Below, piece after piece: positions 36,201-47,199 of a stretch of DNA of 64,000 nt. Source of the stretch: Costus lasius. Taxonomy: Eukaryota > Streptophyta > Magnoliopsida > Zingiberales > Costaceae. Under the pieces are notes generated by a model that searched no databases, had not been told where the DNA came from, and worked only from the letters and a program-made list of their open reading frames with translations. Within the stretch, counting starts at the first letter, position 1. Each line of letters starts with the position of its first letter. The stretch spans positions 32,537,439 to 32,601,438 of the forward strand of contig CM050450.1 in the NCBI GenBank assembly GCA_027563935.2, read 5' to 3'. Both the position numbers and the translations under genes were made by a program.

Positions 36201-36358
36201 GCCGGATGAAATGTACCAGTTGTATCCATCAATTGTGCATACATTATAGCTTCCTCATTATCTTTGGTATGTGGGCTTTCCAAAAGAGTGACCTCTAGCG
36301 GGTCAATGCTGGAGCTAATGTGCGCAACTTCTTCTACCACATCATCTATAACATCCAC
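33228..36358 (-). pseudogene. Athila C pol: RT, RNase H, integrase
   Basis: Three open blocks. 36358-35639 covers the spacer after protease and the RT N-terminus ([25 protein letters not shown]), closed by TAG 35636-35638. 35635 to about 35300 covers the RT core with MPFGLCNALATFQ and FMDDFFVYG. A one-base deletion in an A-run near 35300 moves to the frame of the last block, 35333-33228. That block has RNase H D125, E166, D191, D234; integrase zinc finger H337, H344, C375, C378; and core D407, D466, E502 (D-58-D-35-E). All catalytic residues are kept. The block ends with [16 protein letters not shown], the tail also found fused to protease in Athila 1. A further one-base deletion near 36366 separates it from gag-protease. 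Confidence 0.92.
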
Positions 36359-38669
36359 ACTACAACAAAAGGCTTTTTCAGACTCGAAGACAAATCAAAC
36401 TCAATAGCGTCATTACCGATATTCAATGCCAGTTTTCCCTTTTTCACATCAATGACCACTCCGGCTGTTGCAAGGAATGGTCGTCCCAGAATTATTGGCA
36501 ACTTAACATCCTCTTCCATTTCAAGAACAACGAAGTCTACTGGGATGAAAAAGTCACCGACTTTGATTGGGATATCTTCTAGAATTCCCATAGGTTTCCG
36601 TACCGAGCGGTCAGCTAGCTGCAAGGAAATCGGCATCGCTTTCACATCGCCAATGTCAAGTCGCTTGAAAAGGGAAGAAGGCATAAGACTGATGCTTGCT
36701 CCCAAGTCGCATAGTGCATGATCAAAAGAGATATTCCCTATTTGGCAAGGGATCGAGAAGCTGCCCGGATCTTTCATCTTTTGTGGAAGCTTGTTCTGGA
36801 TTATGGCACTGCACTCCTCAGTGAGTGCAACGGTCCCTGGTTCTTCCATCTTTCGCCTATTCGAAAGGATGTCCTTTAGAAACTTAACATATGTGGGCAT
36901 CTGCAAAATTGCTTCAGTAAATGGAATATTAATATACAGTTTATTCAAAATATCCAAAAACTTTCCAAACTTCTTATCCAACTTTGCCTTAACCAATCTT
37001 TGGGGACATGGGAAAGGTGGTTTGTAGGCAGGGGGAGGAATATAAGTTGGTTCTTTCACTTCAGGTTCTTTTTCTTCTCCCTTTTTGACAGATTTAGATT
37101 GGGAGGGAGTCTCATCTTCAACTTTAGAATTAGGCACCCTAGGCTCCTCTAGTTGTTTACCACTTCGAGTGGTAATAGCATTGATGTGCTCCATCGGGTT
37201 TGGTTCAGGTTGGGAGGGTAACTTTCCTGGAGCTCTAGCTATGGAAGTGGCTAAGTTTGCTAACTGGGTGTCTATTTGTTTGTTATGGTTTTCCATGGCT
37301 TCAAGTCTTGTAGTGAGGTGTCTCATCATATCATTGACTGTTTCATTTGTCTTCGTCTGAGAAGAAATGAAAGTCTCCATGATTGCTTCCAGTTGAGATT
37401 TCTGTGGCTGTTGTGGTTGCTGCTGTGCATAAGGTCGAGGTTGGGGTTGAAATCCGGGGGGTTGTCTATACGTCTGTTGAGGAACTGGGTTTGGATTATT
37501 TCTATATGAAAAATTTGGATGGTTCCTCCACCCCGGATTATAGTACTTGAGTATGGGTCCAGTTGGGGTCTAGGATTAGGGTTAAGGTTCCCTATGGCAT
37601 TGATATTCTCTCGGTTGGGTTCAGAGGTTTGGGCAATCCCCAACTGGCATTCAGCAAAACTATGGCCTGCAACCCCACAAATTTCACAAAGAGTAGAGTT
37701 AGTATCAATAGAGTGAACATGAAAAGAATCAAGTTTACGTGCTAGAGAATCTACTTTCGCTGCTAGTGAGCTCATTGAGTCGAGCTCATACTTACCGGGC
37801 GCTATGGTTTTAGAAGATGTAGTACCTCGTTCTTCTGCAGACCACTGATTGTGGTTTAGCACCATGTCCTCTAGAAGATTCATCGCCTCTTCTACACGCT
37901 TATTCATTATCGCGCCTCCGGCTGCTGCATCGACAGTAAGACGAGTGTTATAATTAAGACCATGGTAGAAGGTATGTACTATTACCCATGGTTCTAAGCC
38001 GTGATGTGGGCAAAGATGCTGAAGATCCTTGAATCTCTCCCACGCTTCATATAAAGATTCTCCGTCTCTTTGTGTGAAACTGGTGATCTGGTTTCGCAGT
38101 TGAACAGTTTTAGACGATGGAAAGTATTTAGACAGAAAGGCCTGGGATAGCTGATCCCATGAGTTAATCGATCCTGGTTGCAAAGACTGTTGCCAGCCAC
38201 GTGCTCTATCGCGCAATGAAAACAGGAAAAGCCTCAATCGTATAGCATATGAGGAAACTCCGTTGATCTTCAATGTGTCACAGAACTCAAGAAATAAGGA
38301 TAGATGTTGATGAGGATCCTCAACGTGTGTGCCTCCAAATTGATGTTGCTGGATCATGCTTAGTAAGGACGGCTTGATCTCGAAATTGTTAGCATCCACT
38401 GGAGGTCGTACAATTCCGGATTGCAGTCCTTGCACATTCGGGGAAGCAAAATCCCTTAAGATTCGGTTATCATTTGGAGCTCGTAAGTTCAAGGGTACCG
38501 GCTCTAGTTCTGGCTCCATTGAAAGATCTAAAGGAATCGCCTCTGTCCTACTGGATTGCTCTTTGTTTCTTTGCTCTATTAACCTCCTTCGTCAGTGGAG
38601 CGTCTGTTCGATTTCGTCGATTTGGTTGTATAGGTCGTTGATTCCACCTGATCTAAGACCTTGACGCAT
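36346..38669 (-). pseudogene. Athila C gag and protease
   Basis: The start is the ATG at 38669 (MRQGLRSGGIND). A TGA at 38592-38594 follows after 25 codons; the frame then runs through MEPELEPVP, the capsid (NNFEIKPSLLSMIQQHQFGG, SWDQLSQAFLSKYFP, RDGESLYEAWERFKDL) and a zinc knuckle CEICGVAGHSFAEC. A one-base deletion near 37541 shifts the frame into the Pro/Gln-rich linker, then TTRSGKQLEEP, AYKPPFPCPQRLVKAKLDKKFG and the aspartic protease (ALCDLGASISLMP, PIILGRPFLATAGVVIDV). It ends at 36346 because of a one-base loss at a T-run near 36366, where gag-protease would otherwise read into pol. Thus gag-pol was one frame. Confidence 0.9.
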
Positions 38670-38803
38670 AAAAGAAAAGGTGAGCAGCAAATGTTCCACA
38701 ATAATTCAGAAGGAACAGATTGTTATCAGTAATGAAAATAAACAAAAAACAAAAAAGCTTAGTCTATCAATCTTAAGAAGACAATCGATATTGACTATCG
38801 CCG

Positions 38804-38821
38804 TCCCTGGCAACGGCGCCA
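38804..38821 (-). other. Primer binding site of Athila C
   Basis: The minus strand reads TGGCGCCGTTGCCAGGGA, 5 bp inside the 5' LTR. It matches the Athila-type site of the other elements at nearly all positions. Confidence 0.88.
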
Positions 38822-38826
38822 AAACT

Positions 38827-40315
38827 TGATACTTACCGCAAGCATAACTACTTTATCGCGGTAGTATATAGTATCGTTCCCACGAGGACGGTTGAGTCAA
38901 GTACCAATAATTCTTAATTTCAATAGCTAAGCGACTTCATAACTGAGAGTGTTATTGGTTTAATGTTCAAAATCAAGTAAACAACTAAAACAACTCCAAT
39001 TGACAGCAAAAATAGAAGAAAGACAGTTGTTATGAGAAAAATCAGATTTAAGGGGTTCACCACACCAACAATCAAGAACTAAATGAAAAGCATTGCTAGA
39101 GATAATCTGAAACCACGGAAATTCTTGAGTTTACAAGTTACCCCCTTTCGGCGGTGTAACTTGGTACCAAACCCGACCGTCCTTCTACTTTCGTGATAGA
39201 ACGAACCGGGTTGATCCAATGAGTGCAGGAGAATATAAATTCCGCGAGCACATTTTACCTACTTTCGTGGCAAAACCTACCAGCCCAATCAAAACAGATC
39301 AGTCGTCATAATTTTCCCTTTCAGTACTTCTCGTAACGACTAGAGTAAAATTCGATTGATCAAGTCAAAGATTACGAAATAAACACAGTAAAGATCGAGT
39401 AGAGTCAAGAAAATCTCATAAAAGCAATACAATCAGTTCATAGATTGAAAAGTGGGTTACACCCAAAAATCCGATTGAGTGTTTATGCTACAACTTGCAT
39501 AGTTTCGGTTAAAATCTCTTTCAGATGAAGGAATACACAAGGCATAAGAGTTACAAGATGAAAATAGAGGAGAAAATGCTAACTTTCCCCCTAGATCTGG
39601 TTCTAAGCGCTGTCTTCTTCCTTGTTCTCCTTCTCCTCGCTGTCCTCTAGGAGTCGATCCATTTTCCCCCAAAATGTTTCCTTTTATATGTCTGGTCAAC
39701 TTCCTCTTGTTTCTGACGTGTAGCCCTTCTAATCCCCGTCATTTTGACACCAAGACCGCCCAAATCTGACTTGAAACGAGGGAGAAATGCCAAGAGTCGC
39801 GATCTGCATATAAAAATACGGGCGTGAAGCGTTTCTTGGGCTGTCCCGTGAAGTTCTCGGCCAAATTCTGCGTTGCACCTTCAGTATACATCATGGGCAT
39901 ATTCTGTTTCACAGGATAGCATGTATTCTTCTCGGTGAACATGATTCCAAAATTTCATTCCCGTGTTTCACGGTCGTGTCTTCGATCACGGCTTGAAAAT
40001 GATATGAAATATTCGTCCTCAGAAATACGGCCGTGAACACTTTCAAGGGCAGACCGTATTTTCGGTAACAATGTCCGTCTGAGCTGAAAATTGCTAGGAA
40101 GCTTCGTCTTTCCATCCTTAACCACTTTATAACTTTATTTCTAGTTTTAAGCTCCATAGATAAGTGATTTAACCTGAAACACATGAAAGACAAAGAAATG
40201 TGTAGATTCCGAAAATAACAAGGAAATAAGTGCTAAAAGAGATATAAAACTAACAAAATAGGCCTTAATTCATGAAATAAATATATCAGGAAATGCAACA
40301 TACGACAAGGCATCA
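38827..40315 (-). repeat. 5' LTR of Athila element C
   Basis: 1489 bp, highly similar to 28069-29559 with a few dozen differences by eye, including scattered C/T changes. Followed by the TCAAT duplication and the resumption of body A gag. Confidence 0.93.
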
Positions 40316-42218
40316 TCAATCTTTCTCTTATTAGACAAAATCTCACTCAAATATTTTTCATAAGTTGGCATTTGAGTCAAAACTTCAGTAAATGGAACAT
40401 TAATATAAAGTTTTTTAAGAACATCAAGAAACATGCCAAATTGTTTGTCAAGTTTAGCTTGCACCAACCTCTGAGGAAAGGGTACATGTGGCCTATAGGG
40501 TGTTGACGAACTAGGTTTAGAATCATCAACCTTACATGGCAATTCACCTTTAGGTTTATCACCTTTGTGAGGTGACAAACTAGTTTGGGACTACTCATGT
40601 GCAGGTTGTGATTCCAGCACAGGTTCACTGCTAGTTTAAAGTCTTGGCTCTACCTTATCATCATCAAGAGATTCCCTAGGATCTTCCAGTTGTTTTCCAC
40701 TCCTAGTTATGATAGCATTGCAATATTCCCTAGGGTTAGGTTCAGGTTTGGCAGGTAATTTTCCTAGGTCTAGATGAAGTACTAGCCTGCTGGGCAATTT
40801 GTGTTTCTAGCAATTTACTATGGGCAACAATACCATCTAGTCTAGCATTAATTTGTCTAAAATTCTCGTTGGCATCATCATTATGCTTTTTCTGAAAATC
40901 CATAAACTGTGTAAACATCTCTTCTAGAGTGGATTTCTGGGGTTGGTCCTGGGTTTGAGATCTTTGTTGGAATCCCCTATTTTCATTCTGCCTATTATCA
41001 TGATTATTGCTCCTCCATGAAAGGCTAGGGTGGTTCCTCCATCCAGGATTATAGGTATTAGAGTAGGGGTCATTAGATCTACTTTGATTGTAATCCCCCA
41101 CTGCATTCACTTGTTCCTCACCCCTATCAACAACAATCTTACACTCTTCAGCACAGTGCCTATGATTTCCACAAATTTGACATGTAACAGAAGAAACAAC
41201 AGCAGTTTGCATTTGGAAAGTATCAAAACGTTGCATAAAGAGTACCTTCTCAGCCAATGTGCGCCAGGTATCACTATCAGTCTTACCATGTGGAGGGCGG
41301 TAAAGAACTCCTCTCTCTGTTGTCCATTGATTATGATTTAAAGCCATCTCTTCTATCAATGCATATGCCTCTTCCATGGTCTTGATAATGAAGGCACCAC
41401 CTGCAGCAGCATCAACAGTAAGTCGAGTATTATAAAGAAGTCCATAATAGAAAGTTTGAATCAAAACCCATTTCTCTAAGCCATGGTGAGGACACTTCCG
41501 TTGCAAGTCGTTAAATCGCTCTCATGCTTCACACACAGACTCTCCTTCCTTTTGTGCAAAGTTGGTAATTTGATTCCTCAACTGGATCATCTTATTGGGA
41601 GGAAAGTACTTAAGCAAGAAGGCATTTGACAACCTCTCCCAAGTAGTGAATGTCCCAGTTGGATGTGAATGCAGCCAGGCCTTTGCTATGTCCCTGAGAG
41701 AAAAAGGAAACAATCTCAGTTTTAGTGCATCTTCAGAAACTCCATTAATTTTGATAGTATCACATAATTCAAGAAAAAGAGAAAGATGGATATTAGGATC
41801 TTCAAGAGGTGATCCTCCAAACTGGTTTTGTTGGAACATAGATAAGAAAGCTGGTTTGATCTCAAAGTTGTTTGCATCAACGGCTGGCCTAGTAACACTA
41901 GAATGAATTCCCTATGAATTAGGGACAGCATAGTCGCGCAAGGATCTTCTCTCGTTATTCGCCATATTCAAAATTTCTTCTTCTATCCCCTGTTGTGTTT
42001 CTTGTAAATCCTCTTCAAGTCTCAACTTCCTGCGCACTCTAAGGGTTTTGTTAATTTCAGGATCCAATGGAACAAGCGGTCCTAACCTAAGACTCCTGCG
42101 TATGTAAAGTAGGGATTTCAAGAAAAACAGAAAATAAACAGTAAGTAAATAAAAAAAATAGTAAATAAAAACCTAGTCTAGAAATACTCTCAATATCTTC
42201 AATATTGACAAACCAAGG

Positions 42219-42236
42219 TCCCCGGCAACGGAGCCA
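42219..42236 (-). other. Primer binding site of Athila body A
   Basis: The minus strand reads TGGCTCCGTTGCCGGGGA just inside LTR 2. One base (CTCC for CGCC) departs from the common Athila site. Confidence 0.85.
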
Positions 42237-42242
42237 AAAACT

Positions 42243-44168
42243 TGTTGTATCCGCAAGTGCACGGATACTCGAAGTAATAAAATAGATATCGAACCACAGA
42301 GACCTTGTTGTCAAGTACTGAATAATTGATTTCTCACTAGCTAGGCAATTGGAAAATAGTGAATCAAACTATTGAAAAGAACACGGAAAAAATATTAGAG
42401 AGGAAATCGGGACTAGGGGTTCATCTACTTTAATTTCTAATGGCTAGATTAAGATAAGTGTCTGTCAATCCAATTTTACCATGATAAAGGTATAGTTTAC
42501 CTCATAAATAAATTGTTTCGCTCTCGCCTAAACAATCGTACAAAGAACCGATCTTCACCCTCATGCAAGATCTATTCAATGCTGAAAATAAGTAAACCAT
42601 CAACTAAGAACTCAATGATCACTCTCGTGCATCAGAATTCCAAGTTGATAACCTCAAGTGGAAACTCAAGATCACTCGCATGCATCAGAGTCTCAACACA
42701 AATTTTACTCAAGGTTTTCTGAAGACTCGATACTCAATCTCTTGCAGCATCAAGTCAACTCTAAAATATTAACTCAATCCAAAGAATCATAAAATCAACA
42801 AGGCATTAAGTTTCTCTAAGAATTAGAATTCGAAGAACAACCTAATCTCTTACGATAGTTCCAAACTCGATAATTCCTAGGGTTCCAAATTTCAAGCAAT
42901 CAACTTCTCAATCTATTTTGCAAAATTCTAAATCATGCTGATATTAAGAAACAGAGGAGAATTAAAGAACAATCAATTCACAAAAGTAAAATTATCATAA
43001 TAAAATCAGTTTGACAAAATTAGGGTTTTCTAGTTATTAAGAAACAAAGAGATTACACCCCCATGTCCCAAAGAAAGATTAAGCTATCATGATGAAGGAA
43101 TAACAATAAAACTTGTTTCTATATGAATAGGAATCGAAAAGAAGATGAGAAGAGTTACAAAACACCGTAATTGCCTAGAACAGCGCTGTCACCGCTGTTT
43201 CATTGATTTCTCCTCCAATCAGAATTATTTTGCTTTGAAGCTTTAGATGCACGTTCTTCTTCACTAGGCGAAGCTCTCTATCAAATTTTGTGGCCGGAGG
43301 TGGTCTGTAGGCTGAGAACCAATGAACCCTAGCAATTCCGCCTCTCCCTCAATTTCGCCATGGATTCCCCCTCAAAAATTGGGGCTTTCGGTTCCTTTAT
43401 CTTATCCTCATTGAGACGAGCCTGCCACTTCTTTCCAATCTCAATTTGGACTTCTGAATCAAAAGATATGGTATTTTTAATTTTCGGGCAGAAATATCAG
43501 AATTCCGGGTTTCAAAATCCGGTACCGTATCTTGAATACGGTAGCGCCATATTTCCTTCTGTGAGTTCTGGGCAGAAAACATGGTACCGTGTAAGTCCTC
43601 ATGGTGCTGCCATATTTTACCCAAAACCCTTCTGGTTGAAATTGATGGAAAATACGGTACCGTGAGAGTTTCGTCCAAAAATATGGTAGTGCCATATATT
43701 TGTTAGAGCTTTCGGGTTGAAATTGCTGAAAAATATGGTACCGTGCGATTTCATATGTCAGTGTCGTATTCTTGTCGAACTTTTTTGGTCAAAAATGCTG
43801 AATAATACGGCACCGTGTAGTTCCATACGGTAGTGCTGTATTTCACCCAAAACATCCGCTGCGAAATATGGTACCGTGCGATTCGTGCCCAAAAATACGG
43901 CACTACCGTATTTTTGCTAGAAGGTCCATTTTGACTTGAAATTTGATGGGTAGACTCCTCTTGATATCTAGAACTCGTTCATGCATTGGGATTGCTCAAA
44001 AACCAGTGATAATGATGCCTTTTTGCCTGAAATTGATCAAAAACCAAAGATGGTGTAGATTCCGAAGCATTTGGCAAAAAAGGTATAAAAACAAAGCAAA
44101 AGAGTAAGATTATGGTTCAAAAGACTACCAAATAAGTATGAAAAATACTATGAAATTTAGAGTCATCA
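42243..44168 (-). repeat. LTR 2 of the Athila composite, shared by bodies A and B
   Basis: 1926 bp. It is the 5' LTR of body A (primer site on its left) and at the same time the 3' LTR of body B (H3 hairpin on its right at 44188-44205). Relative to LTRs 1 and 3 it lacks a 22-bp hairpin near 43163. It carries the palindrome array at about 43516-43915 with more decayed cores. Confidence 0.93.
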
Positions 44169-45491
44169 AATACATAAGGCTCAAACTTTGCTTGTCCTCA
44201 AGCAAATAAAGAAATCAATACCAAAAAATAAATTTTCACATGACGAATAAATTTCTAAAATATAATCATCTATAGAAAATTTCATTAATCCCACACAAAA
44301 TTTTCAGGTAAATACATCATCTTTTGAAATTAATCTTTAAGACTCAAAAGTTCAATCGAATAAAATTTCGCAATATGCATAGTAATAGAATTTCAACCTC
44401 ATGAATTAATCTTGTTTTTGAGATTTTCATCCAATATGTTTTTGTTTACAGGAATAGGATTTCCAAATCTTTTTCCACTCATTTTTTTTATTTGTCCTTG
44501 ACATTCTCTAAATCGATTACCACCCTTTTTTCGATGACGAATTTAGAGTATGTTGGTCACAGAACCACACACAATAGAACTCATATGTCATAGGTAGTAA
44601 GAATTCTCTTGAGACAGAGGAGTCAATGTCAAAGGAACTCTCTCTTGGCATGAATCTACATAGATACACACTTTGCAATGAACTTCAACTCCTGTCTTAG
44701 GTACCATTGTGAACACAATGCCAAGAAGAGGAGTTATTCTTTTTCTTTTTGTGGACTTCAACCCATGCCTTTAGGTCCCACTATTAATTTTATACAGTGC
44801 CAAGTAGGGGAGTCATTCTTTCTCATGGATTTGGATTTCTTTTTCCCAACAAATAACATAAAAGATTATAAAGATTAACTAGATTAATCACTTGATATCA
44901 ACTCAATAACATGTGCAAATATGCTCATTTTATTCAAAAGAATTATTTCACTTCAAGATTGCATTCACTAAATAATGCATTTACCTAGAATTTCATGCAT
45001 CAATTAATGAAAAATTTCCAACAAATAGATTATATCAGAGAAATTAATTCAACATATAAAATCTATTTCCAATTTCTAGAAATTGATATGCATGATAATT
45101 CATTAAAAATTTTGGCATGGTGTTTGTAGTATTTTTAGAAAAATCCTTCTACACATCATCATCATATTATGTCAACACAACCAAATCGAAATATCTATCA
45201 ATAAAATCAAAAGGCGAGAGAATCTGTGGCATGTGAGCACAAGAAGTTTGAAGTATTCATCTTCCATTTGAACACATGGATTATCAGAAAAATACAAAGG
45301 ATAGAATGCAAATGAGTAGGAAGAAAATACTCACAGAGGTCTATTAGTCTGTGTCAGACCCAATCATCCTTTGTGTCTTCGGGTTCGAACCACCAAAGCT
45401 TTTTTTTAAGACAAAAATTAATTTTCACCTACAAAAAGAAAAGAAAAATTAGTGATAAGTAAAAAAATTAAAAAAAAAGCTAGAGTAAAAG
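44169..45491 (-). other. 3' non-coding region of Athila body B, first part
   Basis: Near copy of 25899-27210, with H3 (44188-44205) and duplicated H2 (about 44679-44820). The copia element inserted at its end, in the target AAAAG (45487-45491), just before H1. Confidence 0.85.
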
Positions 45492-47179
45492 TGAGAGGTC
45501 CCCTAATTCAAGGGGAGGGGCGAAACCCTAATATAAGGCGCATATAACAAATTTCGAGCGGAAGCAAGGGTTTCTTTTTCCATCTTTTGCATGCCATATG
45601 ATCAACATATATAAATGCTTGTATAGATCGATAGAGATCATACCATAGCCATGAGGAAGATGGCGACTTGGAAGAGAAAGATGCAAGCGCTTCTTCTCCA
45701 AAGGTGCCGCACACAAGAAGAGAGGTGGCTCCTTCTTGGTGATCTTTGTGATAGCAAAGATCTTCAAGTGCCCTTGTCGTGTGTAGAAGATTGAGATCTC
45801 TCTTGCTTGGCCGAGTAACCTCCTTGGCGTGAAGACTCTATCTCTCTTCGAGAGAGGAGACGTCGAGAGGAGATCATAGGCGACGTGAGAAACGTTCCAT
45901 TTGAACGTTAAGACATGGCTTCTAAAAATAGTAAGCCTTAATGTCTCAAGCGGTTATGCGTTCACTTCAAAGTGAACCAAGCGCTTATCTCACTCCCTTT
46001 TGAACCATGCGCTCATACATGAGCCGGTTCAATTGAATTTTGGTCCAAGACCAAATTAAATCAGCCCAAGCGATTTGGTCTAGACCATAGTAAACCCTAA
46101 GGTTCCAGATCTAACCGTTCATCTCTGAATGCTCTTGATCTCACCGATCTAGCATCAAATCTCTCGATCGAAGCTTACCGATCTCAAGCCCTAATCAATC
46201 AAACATGATCAGACCAGATCTCACTTACAATCAGAGTCTAAATCCCTTTAAACTGAACCCAAACAATTCAGTCCACACGATCTGACTTAAGTAAGCCATA
46301 TCATCAAATTGTGCGACCCTGAGGGTTTCCTTTAAATGTCGGTAACGATAACTTACGTTATCACGATCAGTGAGGGGTATCTAGCAACACATCACTGTCT
46401 CCCGATATAAAGGAAAGAGTCTTCCAAGACTACACCCAAACCACAGCACAAGTGTGAATCCACTTCACTAGGCATACATGTTTCCTTTGCCACTGGATGT
46501 TCTTATTGGACAAGCGTGTCAAGCTTGTAACTCCAATATGATGAGCATGATTAGATCAGATGAACATAGTCACCTGGGTATGGCCATACACTTTCTCAAT
46601 CATCTCATCCAGGGGGGCCCTTTAGAACATCACACTCCAATCAAGGAGACGGCAATCCTATATCTATCACTAGTGTCCTAACCTGACTCATGATCATTAT
46701 CCAAGATAGTCTATAACCATTATGTTTCAAATTATATTGAACTACCTCAAAACAATGACAATCATCATTTAGAAACACAAGTGATCTCAAGTCAGAGGAC
46801 ATGTGCCACTTGTTGCAAACAAGGATTATTCACATTGTGACAAGCAATTGAATATCCTAGTAGGGTCTGTCCAGTACATCCAATGTACCCATGAGTCTAC
46901 ATCTTATTCCATGCTCGAAGCATCCTATAAGATTAGAACACATATTAGTCTCAATCATATCAAGGCTGTCTCAAGTTCACCAAGATATCTCGACTAAGGA
47001 CATGACAGCATGTCAGCCAAGCTGAACAGCATTGAGACATTATTCAGAAGCACACTTATTGCAGCAGACAATGTAACAAACTGAATAACAACCATTGCCT
47101 TTATAAACATAAGAGTTTATACATGATACTGAAAGAATCCCAAGGCCTCAAACATTAGCCTTAAGGGCATACCCCAACA
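45492..47179 (-). repeat. 3' LTR of the young copia element
   Basis: 1688 bp, TGAGAGG...CCCCAACA in plus orientation (TGTTGGGG...CCTCTCA in element orientation). Confidence 0.96.
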
Positions 47180-47191
47180 ATCTCCCACTTG
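47180..47191 (-). other. Polypurine tract of the young copia element
   Basis: The minus strand reads CAAGTGGGAGAT immediately before TGTTGGGG. A related LTR start follows in the plus-strand copia at 59739. Confidence 0.8.
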
Positions 47192-47199
47192 CACTTAAT

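Larger units (their letters stand above)
28069..40315 (-). mobile_element. Athila element C, complete with pol and ORF-1
   Basis: 12,247 bp inserted in body A, with the duplication TCAAT at 28064-28068 and 40316-40320. LTRs 28069-29559 and 38827-40315 start TGATACT and end ATCA. The minus-strand order is primer site, gag, protease, RT, RNase H, integrase, hairpin H1, palindrome array, ATHILA ORF-1-like gene, H3, 3' LTR. It is the only element here with the full Athila gene set, broken by a handful of point lesions. Confidence 0.94.
27253..42103 (-). pseudogene. Athila body A gag-protease gene, split by element C
   Basis: Exists in two pieces, 40321-42103 (gag) and 27253-28068 (protease). The start codon equivalent to B's ATG is ATA here (42101-42103). 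Gag shows the NNFEIKPAFLSMFQQNQFGG segment and a knuckle CQICGNHRHCAEEC. Protease carries CDLGAS and a LILGRPFLAT-type segment. Next comes CSIETIDDEVVCDM and, after the TAG at 27463-27465, a tail with the basic run KKKRKRRRRRGK, ending at TAA 27253-27255. Other lesions: TAG 41912-41914, TGA 41522-41524, and frameshifts near 40740. No RT or integrase follows; hairpin H1 comes at once. The coding plan equals body B, so the lack of RT/integrase predates the duplication. Confidence 0.88.
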
